A stretch of 64,000 bases of DNA, taken from NCBI GenBank assembly GCA_964017045.1, contig OZ024808.1, forward strand, positions 15,499,784-15,563,783, given 5' to 3'. Source of the DNA: Omphiscola glabra. Taxonomy: Eukaryota; Mollusca; Gastropoda; Lymnaeidae. The position numbers were made by a program, and so were the translations under genes. The notes below the pieces were generated by a model. The model worked only from the letters and a program-made list of their open reading frames with translations, was not told the origin of the DNA and did no database searches. Shown here piece by piece: positions 23,195-35,468 of this stretch; the first letter of the stretch is position 1; every line of letters starts with the position of its first letter.

Positions 23195-24215
23195 TAGCCC
23201 ACACACTCTCTCGATTTTAAGATATAGCCCACACACTCTCGATTTTAACACATAGCCCACACACCCTCTCAATTTTAAGACATATCCCGCACACCCTCTC
23301 GATTTTAACACATAGCCCACACTCTCTAGATTTTAACACATAGCCCACACACCCTTTCGATTTTAACACATAGCCCACACTCTCTCGATTTTAAGACATA
23401 GCCCACACACCCTCTCGATTTTAAGACATAGCCCACACTCTCTCGATTTTAACACATAGCCCACACACCCTCTCGATTTTAACACATAGCCCACACACTC
23501 TCTCGATTTTAACACATAGCCCACACACCCTCTCGATTTTAAGACATAGCCCACACACCCTCTCGATTTAACACATAGCCCACACACCCTCTCGATTTTA
23601 AGACATAGCCCACACTCTCTCGATTTTAAGACATAGCCCACACACCCTCTCGATTTTAACACATAGCCCACACACCCTCTCGATTTTAACACATATTATA
23701 GCCCACACACCCTCTCGATTTTAACACATAGCCCACACTCTCTCGATTTTAACACATAGCCCACACACCTTCTCGATTTTAAGACATAGCTCACACACTC
23801 TCTCGATTTTAACACATAGCCCACACACCCTCTCGATTTTAACACATAGCCCACACACCCTCTCGATTTTAAGACATAGCCCACACACCTTCTCGATTTT
23901 AAGACATAGCTCACACAATCTCTCGATTTTAACACATAGCCCACACACCCTCTCGATTTTAACACATAGCCAACACACCCTCTCGATTTTAACACATAGC
24001 CCACACACCCTCTCGATTTTAACACATAGCCCACACACCCTCTCGATTTTAAGGCATAGCCCAAACATCCTCTCGATTTTAACACATAGCCCACACACCC
24101 TTTCGATTTTAAGACATATCCACACACCCTCTCGATTTTAACACACAGCCCACACACCTTCTCGATTTTAAGACATAGCCAGCACACCCTCTCGATTTTA
24201 AAACATATCTACACG
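23195..24215. repeat. 30-bp satellite next to GTPase gene A
   Basis: About 34 units of 30 bp built on cacaccctctcgattttaac and acatagccca, with deletions of one to three bases in some units. It ends about 315 bp upstream of the GTPase A start codon. The minus-strand peptides made of repeated CVGYVLKSRG are artefacts. There are no unique spacers, so it is not a CRISPR array. Confidence 0.92.
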
Positions 24216-24529
24216 TGCTCGAGTTCAAAACATACCACACACCCGTGCTAGATTTCCTGCACATCTCTCGGGGTCTTTAGATTGATCGCGGCTTTTCGGT
24301 CACCAGAAGAGTATTTACATTGATGTGGCCGGCAAAAGGCTTGGCTTGGTCCTGACTGCACCTACCCTGGCCACGCCACTGTTCACACACACACCCCTCC
24401 CCCCATGAGCAACAACATAAAAGGGGAAAAGTTGCCTGAAAATCAAATAATATCTATTTTAAAAAGTAACATTACTTACAATTTAAAAATTAATGAAATA
24501 TTTCTTTTTTTTTTCATTCACAGCAGAAA

Positions 24530-25447
24530 ATGGATTTTCACGAAATGAACATCGTCCTACTGGGCAAGACGGGGCACGGCAAGAGTGCCACGGGAAACAC
24601 AATCATTGGAGAAATAAGATTTCCAGAGGGAAAGGACCTAAACTCGTGCACTCAAATGGTTGAACGACAAATCCGTCATTTTGAAAATGTAACCGTTCAT
24701 GTATTTGATACCCCTGGGCTGTATGAAACAGACTTAACTAATCAACCTGACCATCTTGAATTAGATTCGGCCTTTCAACAAATGGATGTACTATTTAAAA
24801 TTACCTCTAAAACTGGGGGGATCCACGCATTTTTTCTTGTTCTGAATATCACACAAAGGTTTACAACCGAGGAATTTAAAACTGTAACAGCATTTGAAAA
24901 CATTTTCGGTGACGATGTATTCTCCAAGCATGGCGTACTTGTATTCACTCACGGTGATTTGTACGAAAACAATTTCTCTACGTTCTGTACCCAACAAATT
25001 GGTTTTCTGAAAGAATTCATCGAAAAATTTCAAGGCAGGGTTCTACTGATCAATAACAAAGGGGAATTTTCACCCACATACGAAAGAGAGCGATCTGGCA
25101 AACGAATGATTGGCAAGGCATTACAGTTAAAACGGAGCGTTGCAGCTTATACATTAAATGATTACAAAAACAACGAACAGAACCGCTCGCGGTTTTATTT
25201 AGAAACAAATTTGGAGCGTATTCGGAAAACAATTAATGCTAAAATTAAAAGTTTAGAACAGGATATTGACAATGTGAGTACAATGACTTCCGAAATAAAG
25301 GCTGAACTGACATTCAAGGTGGACCTGCTTAAAGCTGAAATAAAACACGAAAGTAACGGGACAGAACTGCTGGATATGCTCAAATATCAAGTTCAACTTT
25401 TGGAGTCAAAGATATTGAAGAAAGAATCCAGTTGTCAAGTGCTTTAA
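24530..25447 (+). CDS. AIG1/GIMAP-type GTPase A
   Basis: A 305-aa protein in one coding exon. A pyrimidine-rich acceptor (tttttttttcattcacag) ends just before the ATG, so a non-coding 5' exon is likely upstream. GTP-binding motifs: GKTGHGKS (residues 12-19, G1), DTPG (60-63, G3), FTHGD (139-143, G4) and LLINNKG (172-178, G5-like). The AIG1-specific box GGIHAFFLVLNITQRFTTEE lies between G3 and G4 (96-115). Residues 225-300 are charged and probably coiled. AIG1/GIMAP GTPases are septin-like membrane GTPases tied to immune cell survival in vertebrates and expanded in molluscs (family knowledge). The last four residues, CQVL, fit a CaaX box ending in Leu, which would suggest geranylgeranylation (inference). 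Its closest relative in the window is the gene at 35469. Confidence 0.93.
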   Translation: MDFHEMNIVLLGKTGHGKSATGNTIIGEIRFPEGKDLNSCTQMVERQIRHFENVTVHVFDTPGLYETDLTNQPDHLELDSAFQQMDVLFKITSKTGGIHAFFLVLNITQRFTTEEFKTVTAFENIFGDDVFSKHGVLVFTHGDLYENNFSTFCTQQIGFLKEFIEKFQGRVLLINNKGEFSPTYERERSGKRMIGKALQLKRSVAAYTLNDYKNNEQNRSRFYLETNLERIRKTINAKIKSLEQDIDNVSTMTSEIKAELTFKVDLLKAEIKHESNGTELLDMLKYQVQLLESKILKKESSCQVL

Positions 25448-26510
25448 AACAGATCGATAAGTAACATTCTAACAAAGTCGTGGATTTAAAAAGAAAACAA
25501 ATTATTTAAAAGTATGTCTTTATTTAACTCACGTAGTTTTAATATTACGATTACTGATTGATACTTATTGGAAACACATACGTTTTATTGTGTGCACTCT
25601 TTCATAAAAGAATTCTTGTCTGTTAAACTGTTCGTATGACTGCACCCCCTCTTGATTTAGAAAAAAATCCCCACACCCCCAGTACATAAAATGCTTATAA
25701 AAATTCAAATTAACCAGATTTTATGGGTCTTCTCTCACTCCCTAACACTGGCAATGCGGGCACCCCTGGTTAAGAGCCCATGAATTAGTATGAAGTTTTC
25801 GTGTTGTATGTGACTTCATTTGGTAGCTCGGGGTTAATTATAGAAAGGTTTGTTTGTATTGTGGTTAAAAGTGCTAGCGAGATTTATACGTTTTTTTGAA
25901 TGATTAGAGTCTGGTTGGTATCGTGTATAACTTATGAAAACATAAAAGTTAATACGCACGCATCATCCTTTTGTTAAAAACCTAAAGATAAATCTATAAA
26001 CACATAGCTTGGTTTTGTGACATTTAGCTTGGTTTTGTGACATGCAAGGCTGCGGTAACCGAAGCCATCTCAGTTTGACAACAGGGTCATGTCGTATTTA
26101 AGTGAACTTGAGATGTTAATTTACTGATCTTTTTTTGTGTATGTTAAGTCCTAGAATTTCGTATGATCATTTATTTTATATGTTGTATATGAAAATACTT
26201 AACTTCAAGCGCTCAAATTTTTTAAAATTTATTTAAAGGATACATTTTAATTCGTTAAACAAATGTTATGGCATCCATGAAGACATGAAATGTGCCTTAA
26301 AATGAACACGAATAATTCAATTACACATGTTCACCATAAATGGAAGATTTAATAAACAGTTGAGTTTGATTCCTTCCATTCTTTTCAAATAAATTAGAAG
26401 GGGGAAAAAAACAAGGTGTGTGGTCGCTTGAATCGAAAGACAGGATCCCAGCTTCATGTTTTTAGTTTAAATATTATAAATAGTTCATTAAAACTTTGTA
26501 TGGCATCCTT
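25448..26510. other. 3' flank of GTPase A, no gene seen
   Basis: AT-rich. No AATAAA is evident close to the stop; one occurs near 26350 (atttaataaac). No mobile element is recognised. Confidence 0.4.
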
Positions 26511-26516
26511 CCGTCT

Positions 26517-26890
26517 TCACGAGACGATGGAGTAGCTATATTGTAGTCCTATACACTTCGACGAGTGGCTCACTAATCCAATCCTAGAGTGACAATCTCG
26601 ACTGCATTTCGCGCAGGAGAATGATGATTCCTGGTTAATTTTGGCCTTCCGTGCTGTTCTTTTTGTTGCAAGGGCTTCGTTCCGCACATCTTCTGCCTTT
26701 TTCACTCCTTCGTACACTGCCGTTCGCCAGCTGGAACGTTGTTCGGCAATGATCTCCCATTTGTTGACTTCAATATTCGCTTCCTTCATGCTCTTTTTGC
26801 AAACGTCCATATATCTCAGGCGAGGCCGTCCAATAAGTTGTGTCCCTTCTGCCAACTCTCCATTAAAACTTGACAACATAGCCATACAAG
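26517..26890 (-). mobile_element. Non-LTR retrotransposon C-terminal end with CCHC-like finger
   Basis: The minus-strand frame reads LIGRPRLRYMDVCKKSMKE ... SSWRTAVYEGVKKAE ... CAKCSRDCHSRIGLVSHSSKC before a stop near 26520. This is the well-known end of invertebrate endonuclease/reverse-transcriptase elements, with a Cys/His finger. It is 5'-truncated, with only about 370 bp left. Confidence 0.85.
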
Positions 26891-27148
26891 ATTTTGCATC
26901 AAAATTACTTCTCGTGTGAAGACTAATGTACATTTAAATGAAAAGAAAAAGAATATTGTTTCGGATTGTTTAGTTAATTTTTTTTTATAGCTATATTTTC
27001 TTGAGACCCCTTGGTAAATAATGGATATTGACATATAATCAACAAACACAAACATTGTCTCTCCAATGAAAGCATCCTTTAAACTAACTTTGTCAGTCTT
27101 CTGGTTTATATGTGTAGACCAATTATTGTACTATTTCCTTCACCGTAT

Positions 27149-27437
27149 CCGGAAATTTGATCGAAAGAAATTTTGTCGACGGAAAATTGATCGACGGTAA
27201 GTTGATCGAACGGAAATTTGGTCGAATCGTTTTTTTAGTTTATATGTTAAAATTTTGCGTCAAATTTCTTTTTGAACGCATTATTTTGTTTTACTCTATA
27301 GTATAGTGCGTTCAAAAAGAAATTTGACGAAAATTTTAACGTCTGAACTGAAAAAAAGATTCGACAAAATTTCCGTTCGATCAAATTACCGACGATCAAT
27401 TTTCCGTCGACGAAATTTCTTTCGATCAAATTTCCGG
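27149..27437. mobile_element. Palindromic foldback MITE, 289 bp
   Basis: Almost the whole element is one inverted repeat centred near 27292. It starts ccggaaatttgatcgaaaga and ends tctttcgatcaaatttccgg, with further matching arms such as gcgttcaaaaagaaatttga near the centre. No coding capacity. Confidence 0.85.
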
Positions 27438-27439
27438 TA

Positions 27440-28555
27440 ACCTTCCTTCACATAACTTGAACGCAATCCTTCATTAGATACGTTTTTTTTTTTTTTTTAA
27501 ACTTTAAATTGTGTCTCTTTAGTTATTGTAAATATACTTTTGAATTTGAGAACATTTTAATTCTGATTAAAAATATTACATTACATGGAGACACTTGGAA
27601 TACTATATTTCAATGAGACCTCGAATTTTGCCGATTCAGTGAAAAATGTGGCGGACAGAAGTTGCCCGTCAACAACACAGAGTGTTAGTGGTTATTTTTT
27701 CTTTCTTTGTGGTGAGGGGTGGGGGCGACCAAGGTATGTGGGGGGAAAAATTCAATACATTGTATTTATTTTAAAACTAGATCTACATATAATATCAAAA
27801 AAAAATATTTTTAGGGATCTGGCGGAGGGAGAGGGGGAGGGGGCAATAGATTTCAAACACACGCGAATATATTTATGAGTTGTTTTTTTACGTGATTTTT
27901 AACACATTTTCATTTTACCGTATCTGCTATTTAGATAAGTAATGTTCGTTTTAAAAATTAATTTATAATACAATTTACACACTACTAGAAATGGGGTTGC
28001 CTTATGCTCACATGTACAACATAGAAAATAGTAAATTGACATACATTGTTTGTTTTTTTTTTGGGGGGGGGAATCATAGTTTGGCGGAATATATCAATAA
28101 TGTCTTCCTCAAAATGTGTTTTTTTCCTACAAATTTGAGATCATTAAAAATGAATTAGTGATATAATTTATAGAAATAAGTCCTAGAGCTGAACCGTGAA
28201 CAGTGGGTCCTACGTCGATGTTTTACGAAGACTTTAATTAATAGAAATATAAATTCACATTTCAAAATGCGATGTTTTCGATGTTGACATAAGGGTCACG
28301 GGGAAACCTTAAATTTAGAGCCACTGGTGTAGCCCTGCAAAAAAATACAAAGGCGAACAGTGGTCTAAGTATTACTATTATTATGGGAAAAGAAATATTT
28401 AATTGTAAAAAAAAAAAATAGGAAGTTCCATGATCTTAACCATGAATCTAAGGACAAATTATTACACAAATATCACAACAAGTAAGTACATTACTATATT
28501 AAGATTTTGTCGTTTATTTAGTTTAGATTTAGTTTCAAACCAATCTCTTGTCAGT
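27440..28555. other. No gene seen
   Basis: AT-rich with long T, A and G runs (27482, 28052, 28404). No recognisable element or exon. Confidence 0.4.
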
Positions 28556-28559
28556 TTTC

Positions 28560-29085
28560 TAAACATTCATCATCATCATCAGGTCCCGTAGTCCTTCGAC
28601 CGTTGGGGCGCCACAGATGACATGTACACTATTCTTCTCCATTCCTCTCGGTCTTCTGCCCTACGCATAGCATCGCCTAGTTGTAATCCAGTCCATTCTT
28701 TGATATTATCTTCCCATCTTTTTCTTTGTCTTCCTCTTCTTCTCCCTCCTTTAGTAGTGTCCTGCAAGATCTCTTTGGCGAGCCCTTGTTTTCTGGTCAC
28801 GTGGCCATACCACTCAAGTTTGCGCTTTTTAACAGACGTCAGGAGGTCATCGTATTGCCCAATTGCCTGACGTATCCTTTCTTTTATTTGCTCATTGGTG
28901 ATGTGGTCTCTATAGCAGATGCCAAGAATGCCTCTGTAACATCTCATCTCCATCGCCTTTATTTTCCTTTCAAGTTCTGCTGTCAATGTCCAGGACTCAC
29001 AGGCATATAAGAAAATGGAGAGGATTAATGAGCGCATCAACCTGATTTTGGTGCTGGGGGCTATATTTTTGTCTTCTATCTAAAC
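28560..29085 (-). mobile_element. RTE-like non-LTR retrotransposon 3' end
   Basis: The minus-strand frame runs SLILSIFLYACESWTLT ... IKAMEMRCYRGILGI ... VKKRKLEWYGHVTRKQGLAK ... GRQRKRWEDNIKEW ... EDREEWRRIVYMSS and a stop. This is the thumb and C-terminal region of RTE/BovB-type reverse transcriptases. It ends in a short gat repeat (catcatcat on plus near 28567), typical of RTE tails. Only the last 500 bp or so is present. Confidence 0.88.
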
Positions 29086-29732
29086 ATTATTATTTGTTTA
29101 ATTCAGGTAAACTCACCACACACAAAAATTGAATAATAAAATTTGTTTAAACATCCGGACCAGGCTCCGTTTTCGGCCACTTACTGATATGTTCCAAGGG
29201 GTCTCCACCCGGCCCAGCCCAGCCCTACTAATTACTCCCTTGTTCGGCAAGCGATATAAGATTTGCCTGTAGATTGGTACTCAGATTGGGAACATTTTCG
29301 AATGCCTATTTCAAAACAATCGGTAGAACTCTTAAATTAATATTGATAGTTTCTATCACTAAAGAAAAATAAATAATAAAATAATAATAATAATACCGAT
29401 AATTAAAAATCAATATTTTCCCAAAAGTGTTCAAAGGTCATGACCTTAGACATACACATATTGACCAATACCAAATTTCGTACTTGAGCGTTCTTAAACT
29501 ATAATAAACTCAAGTTTTAATCATGTAAGGCTTTACTAAAAAGCAAATGCTTGGTGGTTATGTCAGATGGTGGGACCCATTCATGTGTGTGTGTAAATTT
29601 ACCATGTTTTAACATTCATTTTTATTTCTTTCTGCTCTCATTTTGAAGTGCAAATGTAGTAACACAAAAATCTTTAAAAAAATATTTTGTTCAATACACT
29701 TCTTGTTTGTTGGTAATGCACGTGGTTTGATA

Positions 29733-30240
29733 TCTCTTATATATAGTACGCTTCTGTGCCGTGTGACTCGCGGACTGCTTCCTAATTTACTGCTTCCATT
29801 TCCGGCTACCGTCTAATCAGCGAATTTGGTAATTGAGAGTATATTGCAAATTAAATAATGTTAAATGTTTGAAGAAAGTGTGGTTCAATAATGAGTTCAA
29901 TAGCGCGCAAAATATAATTGCCGACAACTACGCTAAATGATATTATATAACGCAACTGCGTTTGGCGCGTAATATTTTCTTTGCGGCAAATGAAATAGTC
30001 TCAATTTAAGTATGGTGTAAAAAATATTCGGTTTAAAAGTGGTTGGGACATCAGAGTATATTAGTATAGTTCATGGGCGTGAAATAAAAAGTTTGCAGTG
30101 ACTTACCACGGGGGGAAGGGGTGTAGCAAAAAATTGGGATTCTTAAATGTGCGCTACTTGAGTTCATGTTTTGTCAAGTAACTTTAGTAGATGGGAAGTT
30201 TACGCATTGCTGCCGCCAATGTAAGGCGGGCTATATCTAG
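29733..30240 (+). mobile_element. Non-autonomous Helitron, copy B
   Basis: Starts TCtcttatatatag after an A and ends ctatatCTAG before a T. The terminal hairpin is weaker here (ccgcc-aatgtaa-ggcgg). Aligns with copies A and C. It lies just upstream of the segmental duplication block at 30470. Confidence 0.85.
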
Positions 30241-30469
30241 TTTATAAATAACTTGGCTGTTTATAATTTAACTAATGCAAATTTGTACTGTGAATACACT
30301 GCGGGGAATTATTTTGAGAGTTTTTACTCAAGATATACATGTATTGCAATTACTTTATAAGTAAATAAACTCCATTTAACCAATTCAGCGTCTTTTGTTT
30401 AAATTTTATATTATGGCTATTTTTTATGTCTGTCCGTCTGTCTGCTCCTAATCTTCTATCAGTTTTTTA

Positions 30470-31528
30470 ACCTGCTTATACCAAACCGATGTTTTAAACC
30501 ATATTTTTGTTGACATCGTACCAAATGGTGTATTTTGGGGGGTCGGATCTCACCGTCAAGTATCTCAAGTAATCGCTGGGCGACCTAGGTGTTTTGTTTA
30601 AAGGACATATATGCGTGTTAAGAAGACATTGTAAAAAATTTTGTAGTACTCATTGAATGATGGGTGGCTAACCTTTTTGTGCAGAGGGGTCACGCCGAAA
30701 CAATGTTTAAAAGTTTGCACACCGCATGTTAAATATTTGGAATGCATCGCATACGAAGAATTATTGCTTCGAATATTGAATCTGAGTTCAGTTCAAAAAG
30801 AAGCAAGTGAACAATATTTAAATGTTAAGCAGCATTTCGAAATTATTACATTGTAATTACACACACAGGCCAACCAATTATAGCTTGTTTCTTATTGCCT
30901 TGAGTTTTAGGTATATGCTGTTAGGTTTATTAGGAGTGCTGATTTCTAAAATTGAATCGAATGTCTTCTAACAGATCTTGTTTTTAAGAAATTGTTGAAT
31001 GTGTCAAATGTAGTTCACTGTATACAACTAATATTAAGTCTCTTTTTTTAATCGAGATATCTTTAAAAAAGTATTTTTATTGGAAATGTATGTAGTTAAA
31101 TTACTAATATGTTGTGTGTTTATATATAAAGACATTTGTATATTTTCTGAATATAATACGCAATATAATATTTAGTTCAAATGAGAAAATGGCAAATCTT
31201 AATCTTATAGGTCTACAAAAATTGTAATTTCCACAGATGCCCAACCTTATCTGTTATAAAGATGCATATATATTTGAATTTCAACATGTCGGAAAGCATA
31301 TATATATATATATATAGTAAATATAGCCTATATAAATATATATAAAATATATAAATAGGTTATTTGGTGCCAAGTTTGGAGCTGAGGATAGGCAATGGGT
31401 TCCTCGCACTGTTTTCATAACTTGTAAGTCCTTGTATAAGTAGAATTTGTTCAAGTCGTAGAATGCTTTTCTTCAGATTTAAGGAAATGAATGTCTTCAG
31501 CCTGGACAGACATTACATTTAATCGTAG

Positions 31529-31612
<84 letters not shown>

Positions 31613-32650
31613 TTTTGGTGCCATCTTTTTTTTAAACGAAGACAAGAAATTATTACTTTACAATGACGTAAGAAACTTTCTGGAAAAAACAACAACATTG
31701 GAGTTACTGAATCTAAAAAAATCAAAGTTCCATCGACATTCAAAACATAGTAGACTTAAGCAATAAGTAAAGTTAACGATTCGATCATGACATAAACATT
31801 TGACAGCGACAGGATACTCAGGTAGATGAAGTGCATTTAGGGTGGAGATAGTTGTTGAAATGGTAATCGGCATTACAAAAGGGGCTTCCTTTTGAGTAGA
31901 ATTTAAAAAAAATGCTATGCTTTTTTGGGGGTATAAAATAAGCATATTTTCCCGTGGTGTATATAATTATCTCAATACATTGATCATGTGCCCTTAAGAT
32001 ATAGAAGAAAAAAGACAAAAGAACTAGAGCTGATAGGGGAAACCTGGCGCCATTTTTTGGAATCAGCGAGTCAAAATATACCTTGAAACAAGTCTAACAT
32101 TTGAGGCATAATATTCTGTGTTGGCCAGTGTTATTTTTAAAACTTTCAATACATTTTAAATTATAATCAATTTTAATCATTCAAAATTCGCACATTTTAC
32201 GAAAAAATTAATCCAGTTCATCGAAGGTCTGCGGGCCGCACTAAACCTCTCGGGGGGGGGGGGTGCCGCATGTGACCCGCGGGTCGTAGGTTGCCCTGGT
32301 ATTACACGATGGTGTGGGATATGGACGTTAGCTAATTTTACAAACACCGCTCACTGTGTATATGCCACAAGCCAAATTTAATCTCCTTTTCATTCAATGT
32401 GCTCGTCTTGGACCTATCCCTCCCAGCCCCAACCCCACAACATACCAAGGATACACTGCAGATTACCTTACGCTTGTTTACAACTATGACCCCTATCCAA
32501 AAAATCCTTACGGACATTCCAATCAACTTGAGAAACAAGGCTCGTGGAATTTCAAGTGGTTTCGAATAGCGAAAACTACAGTAATTTGGTCAGCAATAGA
32601 ACCAGTGTTGTACAACTTACAGCCAATTTAGGTCGCCAGCCGTTCCATAT
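30470..32650 (+). repeat. Segmental duplication, copy 1
   Basis: Colinear with 38735-40670 in the same orientation, with indels. Anchors include ttataccaaa, gggtcggatctca, gagttcagttcaaaaagaag, acaggccaaccaatta, gtataaaataagcaca/t, gaaacaagtctaacat, ccacaagccaaat and tacaacttacagccaattta. It contains a hAT-like remnant (about 30655-32304) and unrelated microsatellites at 31303 and 31521. No intact gene. Confidence 0.8.
31521..31609. repeat. (GA)n microsatellite
   Basis: About 44 GA dinucleotides without interruption. Not present at the equivalent point of the second duplicate. Confidence 0.95.
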
Positions 32651-32659
32651 TCACCTGTT

Positions 32660-34350
32660 ACAGGGATGGATATAATATTAAGCGGCTGTTCGCCACAACA
32701 CGAGGAGCTGTATTAAAGGGGCGCGGCGTTAGGAAGTTTGAGAACCACTGATATAAAGCATAAATTGTGTTGTTGTTATTTGAACACCAAATATGATTAT
32801 TTAAAAACTCATTTTGTTGTGCGATGTCTTTAATCCTGAAGATGACGATTAAACGGTTCAACGTCGCGACGCCCCCCCCCCCCCCCCCGGGGGCCGATAA
32901 AAAGCGGGCAGAAAAAGAATTTTGGGTAGAAAGTTTAACGCATTTCGAAGAAAAGACACAAGTAAGTTAAATTTACTTAACATGACAGAGAGAAGTCTTA
33001 GTCTTTAAGACCCCGTACGTTTATTTCCCCAGTAAGTCGTGTCAAATTTGTGCAACTTCTTTGTCATTTAATTGTCGCTCACGTACAGTCTCTACATATG
33101 ACACTTAGGTCCCAGCGCCATCTTATGGCATGGGGCACAATGGTAAAATGCCCAGCGGCATCGTAGGGGCATCATGCTGCCCATATTGCTAATGAAGAGT
33201 AAAAGATATTTTGGCTTGAGTTAAAAGTGCAGTGGGAAGCTCGTCGACTGAGTTTGTAGACTTTTATTTCAATCCGGTTATTTTTTTCCAGGGTTTAGAT
33301 ATATATATATATATTTAAAAAATTCGTTCAATTTTTAAAATATTGGAATTTGAGGAAATTGTATTTTAAGTGAATCAAAATATTTTACAATAGGTGCCAT
33401 TTTTTGCGTTAAATAGTAATTTATCTGAAGATAGTTATAGAGTTCAAAGTTCAAAATGTGAAATTTTTGGGAATTTATAGTGCTTCAACATCAAATATAC
33501 TCAGATAAATCACTTAGTTGTTTCAGTTTCCTCCAAAGTGCAGTGATGTTAGCAGCCCCTTTTTATTACGAAAACTTTTTGAACGGATTAAAACTATTTT
33601 TTTTCCACGTATTAAGGAGGTACTTTAAACAAATAAATGGTTTTAATTTTAATTAAAACTTATAAAAGGAACACATCTTTTTTTTTAAAAAAAAGGGAAA
33701 GCAAACTATCTACTTGCGCGCCACAAGTAAATGTAGAATAATGAAAAGCTAAATTTAGGTGTACGCCACACTACACCCTTGCGTTTGAAAATGAACAAAT
33801 ATTTCTTTGAGGTACGGCTTCCTGAGCCAACCGTGCCCTTGATTTCTGCTCCTTCCCTCCCTCCCCCTCTCTCCCTCTTTATTTGGTACATATAGTTGGT
33901 CCATGTCACATCCAAGGTCGAAACAAAGCCGGCGCCAAAAGCATACCCCCCCCCCCAGGGGCGCCAGAACAGGAATGGATTTATGTTTATGTATGCGGGG
34001 GTTGGGTGGGTGGGGTGGAGGCTGGCCCTGGTTGTCACGATAGCTTATTTTGGCGTTGATACAGAAGGACTGAAATCCCCCCCCCCCCAAAAAAACTGAA
34101 ATCCCCCACCAAACTGAAATCCCCCCCCCCCATGAAATTGCCTGAAAGCAAAAATGAACACAATGCATTGTTCAACATCGATGACATATGCAATTCCTTA
34201 CATTGATTGAAGTGTTTAGAGAGGACTTTGGGGACCCATCTCATTACTTTGCTCAGAGATTACGCTGTTGTCAAACAACAAAAAAAGACTTATTAGACTT
34301 GTTGTTTTCACATAAGTTCTATTTCCTAGAAAAGCCATTTTCCGCTTAAA
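32660..34350. other. No gene seen
   Basis: Holds a gaagtttgagaaccactga hAT-type terminus near 32731, long poly-C runs (32873, 33948, 34077, 34122) and a short ATATAT run at 33300. Short frames rich in G/P are poly-C artefacts. Confidence 0.4.
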
Positions 34351-34457
34351 CGTGAACTTTGGTATGTTATTTATCGGTTGGTTGCGTTGCAAACACGCAC
34401 GAAGGTTACACAGATCATAGTTTTAGATCACACAAACATGAGACAGTCATCCGCGAG

Positions 34458-34690
34458 TCTATCTGTAACACAACTGTCTGGAGAACAACTGTCTGTAGCA
34501 CAACTGTCTGGAGAACAACTGTCTGTAGCACAACTGTCTGGAGAACAACTGTCTGTAGCACGACTGTCTGGAGAACAACTGTCTGGAGAACAACTGTCTG
34601 GAGAACAACTGTCTGGAGAACAACTGTCTGGAGAACAACTGCCTGGAGCACAACTGTCTGTAGCACAACTATATGGAGCACAACTATCTA
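34458..34690. repeat. 15-bp minisatellite
   Basis: About 15 units of gtctggagaacaact alternating with gtctgtagcacaact. Because 15 is a multiple of three, every frame is periodic at five residues. The following 34700-35460 holds no recognised feature. Confidence 0.92.
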
Positions 34691-35468
34691 GAGCTGTGAT
34701 GTGCACACTTTAGGGTGTCTCGGTGTGCCAGCAGACCCAGGAATATGAGATGACATTGTGTGACATTTCTTTGAATTGGGCGTTTTTGTTGTTGTTACAT
34801 CTTCTTTGCAAAATAACATCCACCGACACAGCGACATCCTGTAACAAATAATTGAACCTGTCACATTTGGTAAGTTCAAATTAGTGTTGTAGATAAGCTT
34901 TAAAAAAAATTTTTAGTCATATAAAAAACGCCAGGCGGATTAGATTAAATTAAAACATAAAAAACGCGATGTTGATAGCTACTGATTGTTGTTGTGCAAT
35001 GAGGTTCTTTTTAGATTTTGGGAGTGTCGTGGTTGGCGACTCAATTCTTTAATTTTTGTTTTAAAGTTCTTTAATGTTTACGGTGATAGGTATAAAGCAC
35101 GTACGCACTTTGTATAATAATTATTATTACAGTTTTTAAAAAAAATATATATATGAATCTCTCTTAAATTTTCCGTCTGAACTTGATGTCACTAAGAAAG
35201 TACACAATGGAAAGGAGAAAATATTGCAGCTTTATTTTATTGAGAAGCATTCCCGTTATCAGACAACTCTGCCTTTTAAAATAAAATGTATGACAAAAAT
35301 TTATCGACTCATAAATGAATGTACACGTTAACTGTTTTCATTGTTGTTCAATAAAATTTTACATTTTTGCACGTAAATATCTACAGTTTCATTTTTCTGT
35401 TTCTTTGTTGTTTTTTTGGCTTCTTTGTTGTTGTATTTTCCTTATTTTTTTTCTGTTCGCAGATTCTC

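Noticed and set aside
23363..24187. Minus-strand repeat proteins (CVGYVLKSRG) or a CRISPR array
   Set aside because: The 30-bp units are directly adjacent with no unique spacers, in eukaryotic DNA; they are satellite.
31451..31766. Ser/Leu or Arg/Glu repeat proteins
   Set aside because: Translation of the (GA)n microsatellite at 31521-31609.
34359..34713. Frames on both strands over the 15-bp array (SGEQL, VVLQT, CSPDS repeats)
   Set aside because: Unit length is a multiple of three, so every frame lacking a stop in one unit stays open; no other coding sign.
35367..35468. N-terminal extension of GTPase B with a hydrophobic, signal-like segment
   Set aside because: It starts at TTG, is mostly T-rich intron, and ends at a strong splice acceptor just before the ATG at 35469 that aligns with the GTPase A start.
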